A stretch of DNA of 33,165 nt from Mycobacterium sp. (GCA_025966225.1 JAOPVI010000397.1:1-33165), one strand, 5' to 3'. Counted from the first letter of the stretch, positions 18,728 to 26,040 are shown. The notes: generated from the letters alone by a model not told the origin. Program-made: numbers and translations.

Positions 18728-20305
18728 TTAGTGACCGCCGCCCGTGCACAGGAGCAATATGCACACGTGGGGGCCGCCGCCGTAGCCGCCGCGATCGCCG
18801 CCGCCGTTGCCGTAGCCCCCGCGAGGCCCGTCACCGGAATCGGGACCGTCGTAGCCACCCTGACCACCCTGCTGCGGGTACTGCGGGTACTGCTGCTGCG
18901 GGTACTGCGGGTACTGCTGCTGCGGCGGATATTGGGGGTATTGCTGCTGCGGCGGGTACTGCGGATACTGCTGCTGGGGCGGGTACTGGTTGTACCGCTG
19001 CTGCCACGGCGCCCGGATGATCGGCGGGATGACCGCAGGCGGCGGTACCACCGGCGGGACGGCAACGGGGGGTGCAGGCGGGACGTCGACCGGCGCGGGC
19101 GCAGCCTCAGGCGGCGGCACCACGGGAGCAGGCGCCTGCGGGGGATCCTCGACGTACACCTTGCGCGGCGGGGCCTGCCGTTCGGCGGCGACGGGCACCG
19201 GGGCCTTGATGGTCTCCGGGACCGGCGGCGGCGGGGGGGCCGGTAGCTGTGCCTCAGGGGCCGGCGGCGGAGCCTCCGGGATCACCGGCGCGGCTGGAGG
19301 CGCGGCGTTGGGGACGATGGCCTGGCCGGGGTCGGGCCGCTGGTCGGCGGTCGGCCGAATCGCCACGGCAAGCGAGATGACAAGGGCGACAACGCCAACG
19401 ACGAAGATCGAGGTCAGCGCGGAACCGACGAGCAGGAACGGCTTGCGGCCCTCCTCGACGGGCGCGGGTCCGAGGTCTAGATCGGGGTCGTAGTCGAGCG
19501 CGTTGGCCGCTGCGTTGACGTCCACCGCGCGCCTCATGGTCGCGACACTGGCCATCAAGCCGTACTGGTTACCCGCCGTGGCGCCCTCGGGATCCAATGA
19601 ATAGGCGAGCCCCGCGGTGGTCGCGTCGTAGGTCGGCGCGTTGGCCGCGGCCAGCGCGGCCCCACGGGCCAGCGCCAAGCCGGACTCCTCGGGTGCCCGG
19701 ACGGGAAGGCTGACGAGGTCTTCCAGATGCTCCTTGACCGAGGTGATGTCGACACCGGAGCCCACCACGAAGATGCCCTGCGGAGGCGAATCCTGCGCCT
19801 CGACGGCGGCCACCATCTCGACGAGCATCGCCATGGCGTCCGAACCGTGGAGATTGTTGCTCAGCACCTTCACGATCGACCCGTCGTCGCTGCGGACGAC
19901 GGACAACGTCGCGCTGTCCCGATCGACGAAGAGCAGCGCCGTGCTGTCGTATCCAACCGCTCGGCCCGCGGCTTGCGCCAGCGCTCCGGCGGCATGAAGT
20001 TCGGACACCAGAATCACGTCGCGGATGTTGCGTGCGGCGAGCGCATCGCGCAGTTCCGCGGCCTCGGAGCGGTCACTCCACGTGACGCCGATGGACGTGA
20101 GTTCGTGGCCACCCTCGGCGGCGCTTTCCTGCGTTCCGACGATCGCCGCAACCACTTGATCGACGGCATTCGAGGTTGCTGAACCGTCCGATTCAGGCAC
20201 CTCGAAAGTGTCGTGGTCGACGATCTCGCCGTCCCCGTTTGCACCCTCGACCAGCGCCATACGCACCGTCTTAGGTGTCAACGACACACCAAGTACGATG
20301 TCCAT
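18728..20305 (-). CDS. DUF7159-type Hsp70-like membrane protein with Pro/Gln/Tyr-rich tail
   Basis: The 525-residue product begins MDIVLGVSLTPKTVRMAL. Residues 1-260 look like an actin/Hsp70 fold: the opening strand-turn resembles phosphate loop 1, LLFVDRDSATLSVVRSDDG resembles the second, and IFVVGSGVDITSVKEHLEDL followed by GLALARGAALAAAN resembles the adenosine-side motif of DnaK. One membrane helix lies at about 287-313. A Pro/Ala-rich stretch follows, then a repeated QQQYPQYPP segment, a Gly/Asp-rich stretch and the unusual end HVCILLLCTGGGH. ATG 20305 is chosen because GGAGG lies 5 nt upstream; an upstream extension of 39 codons is unlikely. ATP binding is not proven. Such proteins are common in mycobacteria without an assigned function. 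Confidence 0.8.
   Translation of the reverse strand: MDIVLGVSLTPKTVRMALVEGANGDGEIVDHDTFEVPESDGSATSNAVDQVVAAIVGTQESAAEGGHELTSIGVTWSDRSEAAELRDALAARNIRDVILVSELHAAGALAQAAGRAVGYDSTALLFVDRDSATLSVVRSDDGSIVKVLSNNLHGSDAMAMLVEMVAAVEAQDSPPQGIFVVGSGVDITSVKEHLEDLVSLPVRAPEESGLALARGAALAAANAPTYDATTAGLAYSLDPEGATAGNQYGLMASVATMRRAVDVNAAANALDYDPDLDLGPAPVEEGRKPFLLVGSALTSIFVVGVVALVISLAVAIRPTADQRPDPGQAIVPNAAPPAAPVIPEAPPPAPEAQLPAPPPPPVPETIKAPVPVAAERQAPPRKVYVEDPPQAPAPVVPPPEAAPAPVDVPPAPPVAVPPVVPPPAVIPPIIRAPWQQRYNQYPPQQQYPQYPPQQQYPQYPPQQQYPQYPQQQYPQYPQQGGQGGYDGPDSGDGPRGGYGNGGGDRGGYGGGPHVCILLLCTGGGH
18869..18990 (-). repeat. QQQYPQYPP-coding tandem repeat
   Basis: About 120 bp encode three 9-residue units QQQYPQYPP and two shorter QQQYPQYP units. 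The DNA repeats with a 27- or 24-nt period. It is a coding low-complexity array in the cytoplasm- or wall-facing tail of the DUF7159-type protein and is likely to vary in copy number between strains. Confidence 0.85.
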
Positions 20306-20310
20306 CGACC

Positions 20311-20333
20311 CCTCCAAAAAGTTTGCTACCCTA
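20311..20333 (-). promoter_or_regulatory. Ribosome site and -10 box for the DUF7159-type gene
   Basis: Read on the minus strand, TAGGGT (20333-20328) matches the mycobacterial -10 pattern TANNNT, and GGAGG (20315-20311) lies 5 nt before ATG 20305. No good -35 is present at 17-18 bp. This supports the short start and a short leader. Confidence 0.45.
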
Positions 20334-20480
20334 TCAGGTCGGTCTTTCGAATTCACCTGTCGCGAGCCGACGACTAGATGATTCATCGTCCCTACCAGCG
20401 CAGTCGTTACACCCCGCGGCATTAGCTGATGGCTCGCTCAGTGCCGCTCCCCCAATCCTACCCGCGTGTCCTTAGCGTGA

Positions 20481-21779
20481 CTACCCGTCGGCGGCGGGTC
20501 GCGGTCGAGCGTCGCCCAATGCCGAGTGGCGGCGCGGAGCCACTTGGCCGTGCACGCCCTCGGCGTATGCGGTCTCGGCGTGCTGGGTGAAGTCGACACC
20601 GGTGGCCTCTTCCTCGGCGCTGATGCGGAACCCGATCACGCGGTCGATGGCCTTGGCCAAGAGCCAGGACACCCCGAACGCGTAGAGCGCGACGACGACG
20701 GCCGCGAGCGCCTGCTTGCCCAGCTGTGTGAAGCCGCCCCCGTAGAAGAAGCCCCGCGGACCGGCCGTCATCACCTCGGTGGCAAGGAGCCCGATCAGCA
20801 GCACGCCGACGACGCCACCGACGAAGTGCACGCCCACGACGTCCAGCGAGTCGTCGTACCCGAAGCGGAACTTCATCCCGATCGCGAACGAGCAGACAAT
20901 CCCCGCAAGCAGCCCGACCACGACCGCACCGAGCACGTTCACCGTTCCGCACGACGGCGTGATCGCCACCAGGCCCGCGACGACGCCCGAAGCGGCACCG
21001 AACGTCGTCGGCCTCCCGTCGCGGATTCGCTCCACGGTGAGCCAGCCGAGCATGCCAAGGCAGCCCGCGACGAGCGTGTTGAGGAAGATCGCCGCGGCCA
21101 TCCCGTTGGCGGCGAGTGCGGACCCGGCGTTGAAGCCGAACCAGCCGAACCACAGCAACCCGACGCCGAGCAAGACGAACGGCAGGTTGTGAGGCCGCAT
21201 GGCCTCCTTGTTGAAGCCGATTCGGGGTCCGAGCACCAGCGCCAGGGCCAATGCCGAAGCGCCGGAGACGATTTCGACGACCAGCCCGCCCGCGTAGTCC
21301 AGCACGCCGAGTTTGGCCAGCCATCCGTTGGGCGACCAGACCCAGTGCGCAACCACGGCGTAGACGGCGATTGCCCACAGCGGGACGAACACCACCCACG
21401 CGGAGAACTTCGCGCGGTCGGCGATCGCGCCACTGACGAGGGCGGCGGTGATGATGGCGAAGCTCAGCTGGAAGGTCGCGTACAACAGTTCGGGCACCGC
21501 CCCATGCGCGGTGGTGGGCCCGATGCCCGCCATGCCGACGTGTGTGAGGTCGCCGATGAGTCCGATCCCGCCGCCGCCCGAAAACGCCAGCGTGTAGCCG
21601 ACCAATAGCCAGGCCACGGTGACCAGCGGGATCGAGATGAAGCTCATCATGATCATGTTGAGCACGCCGGTGGTGCGCACCATGCCGCCGTAGAAGATGG
21701 CCAGCCCTGGCGTCATCAGCAGCACCAAGGCGGTGCTGGCGAGCAGCCAGGCGGTCGCGGCGGGGTCGATCTCGTGCAC
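20481..21779 (-). CDS. amt: Ammonium transporter Amt with Glu at the first twin-His position
   Basis: This 432-residue, roughly 11-helix channel-like transporter takes up ammonium. Family blocks are present: GLAIFYGGMVRTTGVLNM, FAIITAALVSGAIADR and LDYAGGLVVE. The first pore His of the twin-His pair (H168 in E. coli AmtB) is replaced by E169; the second is kept as H318 in GVHFVGG. Fungal Mep1/Mep3-type proteins show the same Glu/His pair. GTG 21779 is chosen because GGGAG lies 6 nt upstream; an in-frame ATG at 21812 lacks such support. No glnK or glnD lies next to it, unlike many actinobacterial amt operons. A GlnR-like box precedes the gene. Confidence 0.93.
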   Translation of the reverse strand: MHEIDPAATAWLLASTALVLLMTPGLAIFYGGMVRTTGVLNMIMMSFISIPLVTVAWLLVGYTLAFSGGGGIGLIGDLTHVGMAGIGPTTAHGAVPELLYATFQLSFAIITAALVSGAIADRAKFSAWVVFVPLWAIAVYAVVAHWVWSPNGWLAKLGVLDYAGGLVVEIVSGASALALALVLGPRIGFNKEAMRPHNLPFVLLGVGLLWFGWFGFNAGSALAANGMAAAIFLNTLVAGCLGMLGWLTVERIRDGRPTTFGAASGVVAGLVAITPSCGTVNVLGAVVVGLLAGIVCSFAIGMKFRFGYDDSLDVVGVHFVGGVVGVLLIGLLATEVMTAGPRGFFYGGGFTQLGKQALAAVVVALYAFGVSWLLAKAIDRVIGFRISAEEEATGVDFTQHAETAYAEGVHGQVAPRRHSALGDARPRPAADG

Positions 21780-21807
21780 GTCGGGCTCCCTCGTTGGAAT
21801 CCCGCAG

Positions 21808-21837
21808 AGCATATGTTCCGGGTTACGGCGTGGTTAC
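21808..21837 (-). promoter_or_regulatory. GlnR-like box and -10 for amt
   Basis: On the minus strand, GTAAC-N6-GTAAC (21837-21822) fits the actinobacterial GlnR pattern gTnAC-N6-GaAAC at nine of ten conserved positions. TATGCT (21813-21808) is a suitable -10, placing the box over the -35 region. GlnR control of amt under nitrogen limitation is well known in actinobacteria; binding here is inferred. Confidence 0.5.
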
Positions 21838-21853
21838 CAGAACCTCACCGCGC

Positions 21854-22423
21854 TCAGGACTTGACGAAGTTCAGGTAGGACCGCGATGGCGTCGGGCCGC
21901 GCTGGCCCTGGTACTTCGACCCGGCCTTGCTGCTGCCGTAGGGATGTTCGGCGGGGCTGGTGAGCCGGAGTAGACACAGCTGACCGATTTTCATGCCAGG
22001 CCACAGCGTGATCGGCAGGTTGGCGACGTTGGACAGCTCGAGCGTGATGTGGCCGGTGAAGCCAGGGTCGATGAAGCCCGCAGTCGAGTGCGTCAGGAGC
22101 CCCAGCCGGCCGAGCGACGACTTGCCCTCGAGCCGGCCTGCGAGGTTGTCGGGCAGCGTGCACCGCTCCAGCGTCGAGCCGAGCACGAACTCGCCGGGGT
22201 GCAGCACGAACGGCTCGCCCTCCTTGGGCTCGACGAGCGTGGTGAGGTCGTCCTGCCGCACGGACGGGTCGATGTGGGTGTACCTCGTGTTGTTGAAGAC
22301 GCGGAACAGGTTGTCGAGCCGGACGTCGACGCTGGAGGGCTGGACCAGGTCGTCCTCGAAGGGGTCGATGCCCAACTGTCCGGACTTGAGCTCGGCCCGG
22401 ATGTCGCGATCGGAGAGCAGCAC
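21854..22423 (-). CDS. dcd: dCTP deaminase (dUMP-forming type)
   Basis: This enzyme removes the amino group of dCTP and, in the mycobacterial bifunctional form, also splits pyrophosphate to give dUMP for thymidylate synthesis. At 189 aa it is essentially the length of M. tuberculosis Dcd (Rv0321). Blocks include [53 protein letters not shown] (with the catalytic Glu) and the C-terminal lid [13 protein letters not shown]. The start is GTG 22423, giving [12 protein letters not shown] as in relatives; an in-frame upstream ATG would add 16 residues not found in the family. It is divergent from the tRNA gene. Confidence 0.95.
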   Translation of the reverse strand: MLLSDRDIRAELKSGQLGIDPFEDDLVQPSSVDVRLDNLFRVFNNTRYTHIDPSVRQDDLTTLVEPKEGEPFVLHPGEFVLGSTLERCTLPDNLAGRLEGKSSLGRLGLLTHSTAGFIDPGFTGHITLELSNVANLPITLWPGMKIGQLCLLRLTSPAEHPYGSSKAGSKYQGQRGPTPSRSYLNFVKS

Positions 22424-22449
22424 CCGACGAGCGTAGCGGGTGGAAGTGC

Positions 22450-22455
22450 TAGCCT
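22450..22455 (+). promoter_or_regulatory. Candidate -10 box for tRNA-Gly
   Basis: TAGCCT matches TANNNT and lies 26 bp before the mature 5' end, a normal distance for a tRNA promoter. No convincing -35 is visible, so support is modest. Confidence 0.35.
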
Positions 22456-22481
22456 TCGTGATCACCAGCACGGCTGGTCAG

Positions 22482-22555
22482 GCCGATGTAGTTCAATGGC
22501 AGAACATCAGCTTCCCAAGCTGAATACGCGGGTTCGATTCCCGTCATCGGCTCCA
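22482..22555 (+). tRNA. tRNA-Gly (CCC)
   Basis: A complete 74-nt cloverleaf: acceptor GCCGATG pairs with CATCGGC; the D arm has GTTC/GAAC; the anticodon stem TCAGC/GCTGA closes the loop TTCCCAA, giving anticodon CCC; the T arm contains GGTTCGATTCC. The discriminator is T and CCA is encoded (22553-22555). It reads GGG. Its last 29 nt recur at 25517-25545, marking it as a likely integration target. Confidence 0.95.
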
Positions 22556-22597
22556 TGTGATGTTGCAAGACACCCGACGCCTCTTGGCGGTCACCGA

Positions 22598-22615
22598 CGA
22601 GCAGTGGCCTCGATC
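22598..22615 (+). repeat. 18-nt direct repeat, left copy
   Basis: CGAGCAGTGGCCTCGATC is exactly repeated at 24116-24133, 1518 bp away. This copy lies 98 bp before the diiron oxygenase start. The two copies bracket that gene. They may be a shared regulatory site or a trace of a second recombination event inside the island. Confidence 0.7.
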
Positions 22616-22713
22616 AGTTGGCCCCTCCCCCGGGGGTTGACGCCGCCGCCAAATGCGGCGCAATGTCATGTTCGTCATACGGCTGGCTAGTCGTTCCGGG
22701 GGGAAGGAATCTC

Positions 22714-23814
22714 ATGACCACGAGGGACAAGTACACAGACGTGCCAGAGCCGTACTCGTGGGAGGTTCGCAGCGCCGGTGACGCGCGCTTCTCGTGGGAG
22801 TACGACGAGGGGCGCGCCCGGCTCCTTTCTCTGTATCAAAAGGGAAAGGACAAGCAGTGGGACGCCCAGTCGCGCATCGACTGGACCCTAGACGTCGACC
22901 CGATGAACCCGATCGGGATGCCCGACGAGTTCCATCCGCTGTTCGGCAGCCCGGCCTGGGAGTCCGCCGACGAATCGCGCCGCGCCGAGATGCGCCAGCA
23001 CAACGCTGCCTGGAATTTCTCGCAGTTCCTGCATGGCGAGCAGGGGGCGATGGTGTGCGCGGCCAAGATCGTCGAGGTCGTCCCGGACATGGACGCGAAG
23101 TTCTACGCGGCCACCCAGACCATGGATGAGGCCCGCCACGTCGAGGCGTTCTCACGCTTCCTCCAAGAGAAAATCGGCCTCGTCTACCCGATCAACAAGA
23201 ACTTGACGGCACTGCTGGCGGACACCCTGAACGACTCGCGTTGGGACATGCCCTACCTCGGCATGCAGGTTCTCATCGAGGGGCTCGCACTCGCCGCCTT
23301 CGGGGTGCAGCGTGACCTGGCGCCCGAAGGCTCGCTGGCAAAGCAACTGCTGGCCTACGTCATGCAGGACGAGGCCCGCCACGTCGCCTTCGGCCGAATC
23401 TCGTTGAAGGACTACTACTCCGCGCTAACTGAAGCCGAGCGGGGCGAGCGCGAAGAGTTCGTCGTGGACGCCTGCTACCTGATGCGCGACCGGTTCCGCG
23501 GCGAGGAGGTCTTCGAGACCCTCGGCCTGAATGTCAAGGAATGCGCCGACTGGGTCGACACGTCGCCGCTGATGATCCAGTTCCGCTCACACCTGTTCAG
23601 CCGGATCGTGCCGATCGTCAAGGACATTGGGTTGTGGGGCGACAAAGTGCAGAAGGCCTTCTCCGACATGGGTGTGCTCGACATGGCCGGTTTCGACATC
23701 GAGGCGCTGATGAAGGCCGACGAGGATCAGGCCGAGTCGCTGGACCAAGCCCACTCCGAGATGGCAGCCCGGGCCGTCGAGGTGGACGAGGCTATCGCGG
23801 CGGGCAAGCGCTAA
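22714..23814 (+). CDS. Ferritin-like diiron protein (RNR R2-like/AurF-like oxygenase)
   Basis: This 366-residue all-helical protein has the ligand pattern of a diiron carboxylate oxygenase. Helices carry HGEQGAMVCAAKIVE, then MDEARHVEAFSRFL (Glu-x-x-His), then MQVLIEGLALAAFG, then MQDEARHVAFG (second Glu-x-x-His). These two ExxH helices plus two single Glu helices would bind two irons. Relatives in mycobacteria are annotated only as ferritin-like proteins; the reaction is unknown and could be N-oxygenation, hydroxylation or desaturation. ATG 22714 is supported by AAGGA 5 nt upstream; an open extension to 22618 is not needed. It is the first gene inside the tRNA-bounded interval and lies upstream of an aldo/keto reductase. 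Confidence 0.8.
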   Translation: MTTRDKYTDVPEPYSWEVRSAGDARFSWEYDEGRARLLSLYQKGKDKQWDAQSRIDWTLDVDPMNPIGMPDEFHPLFGSPAWESADESRRAEMRQHNAAWNFSQFLHGEQGAMVCAAKIVEVVPDMDAKFYAATQTMDEARHVEAFSRFLQEKIGLVYPINKNLTALLADTLNDSRWDMPYLGMQVLIEGLALAAFGVQRDLAPEGSLAKQLLAYVMQDEARHVAFGRISLKDYYSALTEAERGEREEFVVDACYLMRDRFRGEEVFETLGLNVKECADWVDTSPLMIQFRSHLFSRIVPIVKDIGLWGDKVQKAFSDMGVLDMAGFDIEALMKADEDQAESLDQAHSEMAARAVEVDEAIAAGKR

Positions 23815-24166
23815 CACCGTTCTCGGGGACGAGCCTCCCAAACTCTTCCACGGCAACGAATTCCGTCATCGGCGCCCAGTAGTCCGCCGACGTGGGCGGT
23901 TGCGCCTGCGCGACGAGGCGCTCCATGGCCTAGAGAAGCGCGATCAACTTTTGGGCCAGTGGGCCAAGCGGTGCTGTCGGTGACTCGATCGTCCGCATGG
24001 TTCCTCGGACCTCTTTGACTGAAGCCGGACGCTGCGCCATGTGGCAAGCGCGTGAAGCACATGTCAGGTATTTGATACTCGGCGTTTGACGCCGACTTTC
24101 ACCGTGCTTCGCGTCCGAGCAGTGGCCTCGATCGGTGCCTCGGCACGTGAGTACCGTCGTAGTCAT
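23792..24166 (-). pseudogene. Possible decayed minus-strand gene (two in-frame pieces split by TAG)
   Basis: The 350 bp between the diiron gene and the reductase holds no convincing intact gene. On the minus strand a frame ending ...APLGPLAQKLIALL stops with TAG at 23932-23930 and continues in the same frame, after one codon, as MERLVAQAQPPTSADYWAPM and on to a stop at 23792. The residue make-up near the break looks protein-like, unlike the Arg-rich shadow frames. The last 23 bp overlap the diiron gene. It could be one gene broken by a nonsense mutation, or chance. No family was recognised. Confidence 0.3.
24116..24133 (+). repeat. 18-nt direct repeat, right copy
   Basis: This is identical to 22598-22615. 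It ends 31 bp before the reductase ATG, so each of the two intact island genes has one copy upstream. Confidence 0.7.
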
Positions 24167-25172
24167 GGACTACCGGTACCTCGGCAACAGCGGATTGAAG
24201 ATCTCCGAGATCACGTACGGCAACTGGATTACACACGGTTCGCAGGTCGAGAACGACATAGCGATCCAGTGCGTCCACGCGGCGCTCGACGTCGGCATCA
24301 CCACGTTCGACACCGCTGACGTCTATGCCAACACCAAGGCCGAATCGGTGTTGGGTGAGGCGTTGCGGGGCCAGCGGCGCGAGTCGTTGGAGCTCTTTAC
24401 CAAGGTCTACTTTCCGACCGGGCCAGGGGGTCCGAACGACGTTGGCTTGTCGCGCAAGCACATTCTGGAATCCATCAACGGGTCGTTGCGTCGGCTCGAG
24501 ACCGACTACGTCGACCTGTACCAGGCCCACCGCTACGACGTCGAAACGCCGCTCGAGGAGACCATGCAGGCGTTCGCCGACGTGGTGCGGGCAGGCAAGG
24601 TGCTCTACATCGGGGTCAGCGAGTGGACGGCTGAGCAGCTACGCGCGGGTCACGCACTGGCCCGAGAGCTGAACGTGCAGCTGATTTCGAGCCAACCGCA
24701 GTATTCGATGCTGTGGCGGGTGATCGAGGAAGAGATCGTCCCAACCAGCCGTGAACTCGGCATCTCCCAGATCGTCTGGTCGCCGATCGCGCAAGGCGTG
24801 TTGACCGGCAAGTACCAGCCGGGCCAGCCGCCGCCGGCCGGTTCCCGAGCCACTGACGAGAGTGGCGCCAACTTCATCCAGCGCTTCATGACCGACGACG
24901 TGCTGACCCGGGTGCAGGCGCTGCGGCCGATCGCCGAATCGCTCGATTTGACCCTGGCTCAGCTGGCGGTCGCGTGGGTGCTGCAGAACGACAACGTCGC
25001 CTCCGCCCTGATCGGGGCGTCGCGACCCGAGCAGGTGGCCGAGAACGTGAAGGCCTCCGGTGTCCAGCTCCCGGCCGAGGCGATGGCCCGGATCGACGAG
25101 GCGCTCGGAGACGCGGTGGAGCGCGACGGGGCCAAGACCGCGGCCAACGCTCCCACCGCCCGTCCGGCCTGA
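24165..25172 (+). CDS. Aldo/keto reductase (Kv-beta-like branch)
   Basis: This NADPH-dependent oxidoreductase has 335 aa and a TIM-barrel fold. The catalytic tetrad is D49, Y54 (in FDTADVY), K80 (FTKVY) and H122 (QAHRYD). SQPQYSMLWR and VWSPIAQGVLTGKY match the AKR branch related to potassium-channel beta subunits. The cofactor-binding end includes IGASRPEQVAENV. The start is taken at ATG 24165 because MDYRYLGNSGLKISEITYG is how relatives begin; GTG at 24150 or 24135 would add up to ten residues. No ribosome site is obvious, so a leaderless transcript is possible. Substrate unknown; pairing with the oxygenase upstream is suggestive only. Confidence 0.88.
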   Translation: MDYRYLGNSGLKISEITYGNWITHGSQVENDIAIQCVHAALDVGITTFDTADVYANTKAESVLGEALRGQRRESLELFTKVYFPTGPGGPNDVGLSRKHILESINGSLRRLETDYVDLYQAHRYDVETPLEETMQAFADVVRAGKVLYIGVSEWTAEQLRAGHALARELNVQLISSQPQYSMLWRVIEEEIVPTSRELGISQIVWSPIAQGVLTGKYQPGQPPPAGSRATDESGANFIQRFMTDDVLTRVQALRPIAESLDLTLAQLAVAWVLQNDNVASALIGASRPEQVAENVKASGVQLPAEAMARIDEALGDAVERDGAKTAANAPTARPA

Positions 25173-25202
25173 GCTGTTCAGTGGACGGGCCACGCGCCCT
25201 AA

Positions 25203-25513
25203 GTGAGGCCCGCTCCGCCGGCGACGGCGCTCGAACTACCTCTTTTGCGACGTCATCTGAATCGTCTTCTCGTGATCCTGGAGGAGCGCGGTGGCGCGAC
25301 CGTTCAGCTTCACGAAGAGCTCTATTGGGTGCTAGAGACATCCGAGATGTTCTGTCTCGAGAGCGTTCCCGCACCCAGCGCCGGACAGCTCTCAGACGAT
25401 GTCGACGAGTTGACGGCTATGGGTCTCGGCCCAACGACCTTCTAGTGCCATGGCACGAGCTAAAACACCTGATCGGGCTGCTGGAAGTTCTCGCGCGCCG
25501 CGATTTGCCGTGA
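25203..25513 (+). pseudogene. Frameshifted hypothetical gene next to the right att copy
   Basis: One frame reads protein-like sequence (LLRRHLNRLLVILEERGGA, then LHEELYWVLETSEMFCLESV) and stops at 25443-25445. The next frame takes over at about 25425-25440 with NDLLVPWHELKHLIGLLEVL and ends ARRDLP at TGA 25511-25513. Together they would make about 100 residues with an acidic, helical character. A single-base indel near 25430 would join them. No family was recognised. The start is uncertain (GTG 25203, or GTG 25272). A sequencing error could give the same picture. Confidence 0.45.
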
Positions 25514-25516
25514 TTG

Positions 25517-25545
25517 CGCGCGTTCGATCCCCGTCATCGGCTCCA
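25517..25545 (+). repeat. Right copy of the tRNA-Gly 3' end (attR-like)
   Basis: This copy differs from the tRNA at two of 29 positions: C for G at 25521 and C for T at 25529. The shared core from 25530 to 25545 (CCCGTCATCGGCTCCA) is exact. It cannot fold as a tRNA because the 5' half is absent. It starts 3 nt after the stop of the frameshifted gene. Confidence 0.8.
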
Positions 25546-25606
25546 GATGCTTCGTAGGCCAGTTCGGTAGCAACTCTCGGCTTCGGCCGCGGGTCACCGT
25601 TGGACC

Positions 25607-25912
25607 TCATCCGGGGTAGCCGGAAACGAGTACCAGGTTCGATGTTGCGGAGCGGTGACGTAACCCAACCACGGCCTGATATTCGTCGGACTGATACCAA
25701 GCCCGCGCGAGCTCCTTGTTCGGAAACTCGATCAGCACGGTCCGCGTGAAGGGCCAGCTGCCTTCGACGACTTCCACACCATCGTCGGCGGCGACCAGCT
25801 TCCCGCTGAACTTGTCGAAGATCTCCAGGTGATTGGCAAGCCCGTACTGGCCATAGCCATCCAAATCGTCGATCACGATCTGCACGACGACGAATGCCTT
25901 TTCTTCTGGCAT
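25607..25912 (-). CDS. DUF1330-like small protein, divergent from TetR regulator
   Basis: This 101-residue protein begins MPEEKAFVVVQIVIDDLDGY and has the DUF1330 pattern: a strand, a helix with YGLANHLEIF, then DGVEVVEGSW, TRTVLIEFPNKELARAWYQS and DEYQAVVGLRHRSA. The fold is a dimeric ferredoxin-like barrel of unknown activity. ATG 25912 is chosen because AGGAGA lies 6 nt upstream; a longer in-frame start at 25972 would run into the operator region. It is transcribed away from the TetR gene across a shared 39-bp near-palindrome, so it is probably that regulator's target. It lies just outside the tRNA-bounded interval. Confidence 0.8.
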   Translation of the reverse strand: MPEEKAFVVVQIVIDDLDGYGQYGLANHLEIFDKFSGKLVAADDGVEVVEGSWPFTRTVLIEFPNKELARAWYQSDEYQAVVGLRHRSATSNLVLVSGYPG

Positions 25913-25959
25913 GAGTGGTCTCCTCTGCTGAGCCCCGATGCCCACGATATCCATTAGTT

Positions 25960-25998
25960 GAGGTTGAGTCAATGAGTGTCACTCGATGAGTCAACCTC
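25960..25998. promoter_or_regulatory. 39-bp near-palindromic operator between DUF1330 and TetR genes
   Basis: Two 19-bp arms (25960-25978 and 25980-25998) around T25979 match at 16 of 19 positions. Outer arms are GAGGTTGA and TCAACCTC; the centre is GAGTGTCACTC. TTGAGTCAA at 25964 and TGAGTCAA at 25987 are further half-sites. The site lies 48 bp before the DUF1330 start and 43 bp before the TetR start, as expected for autorepression with control of the neighbour. Confidence 0.7.
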
Positions 25999-26040
25999 GT
26001 TGAGTTGCGCTCCGCCGCTCTGCAGCGCACGATCTACCTG

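Larger units (their letters stand above)
22527..25545. mobile_element. Putative small genomic island integrated at tRNA-Gly
   Basis: The 3' end of tRNA-Gly (22527-22555) recurs in direct orientation at 25517-25545 with 27 of 29 positions identical and the same CCA end. An intact tRNA at one end and a copy of its 3' part at the other is the usual product of tyrosine-integrase insertion. The interval carries a diiron oxygenase, an aldo/keto reductase, a frameshifted gene and a possible second remnant, but no integrase or excisionase. It is best read as a decayed or passively moved island. An ancient tRNA-fragment duplication without mobility is the alternative. Confidence 0.55.

Noticed and set aside
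18869-18990. Short regularly spaced repeats resembling a CRISPR array
   Set aside because: They are in frame inside a coding region and encode QQQYPQYPP units with no unique spacers.
22626-22635. CCCCCGGGGG as a terminator after tRNA-Gly
   Set aside because: It has no loop and no T-tract, and lies 70 bp away next to a possible TTGACG promoter element.
23862-23876. A third partial match to the tRNA-Gly 3' end (CCGTCATCGGC)
   Set aside because: Only 11 nt match, the flanks disagree and no element boundary is evident, so chance is likely.
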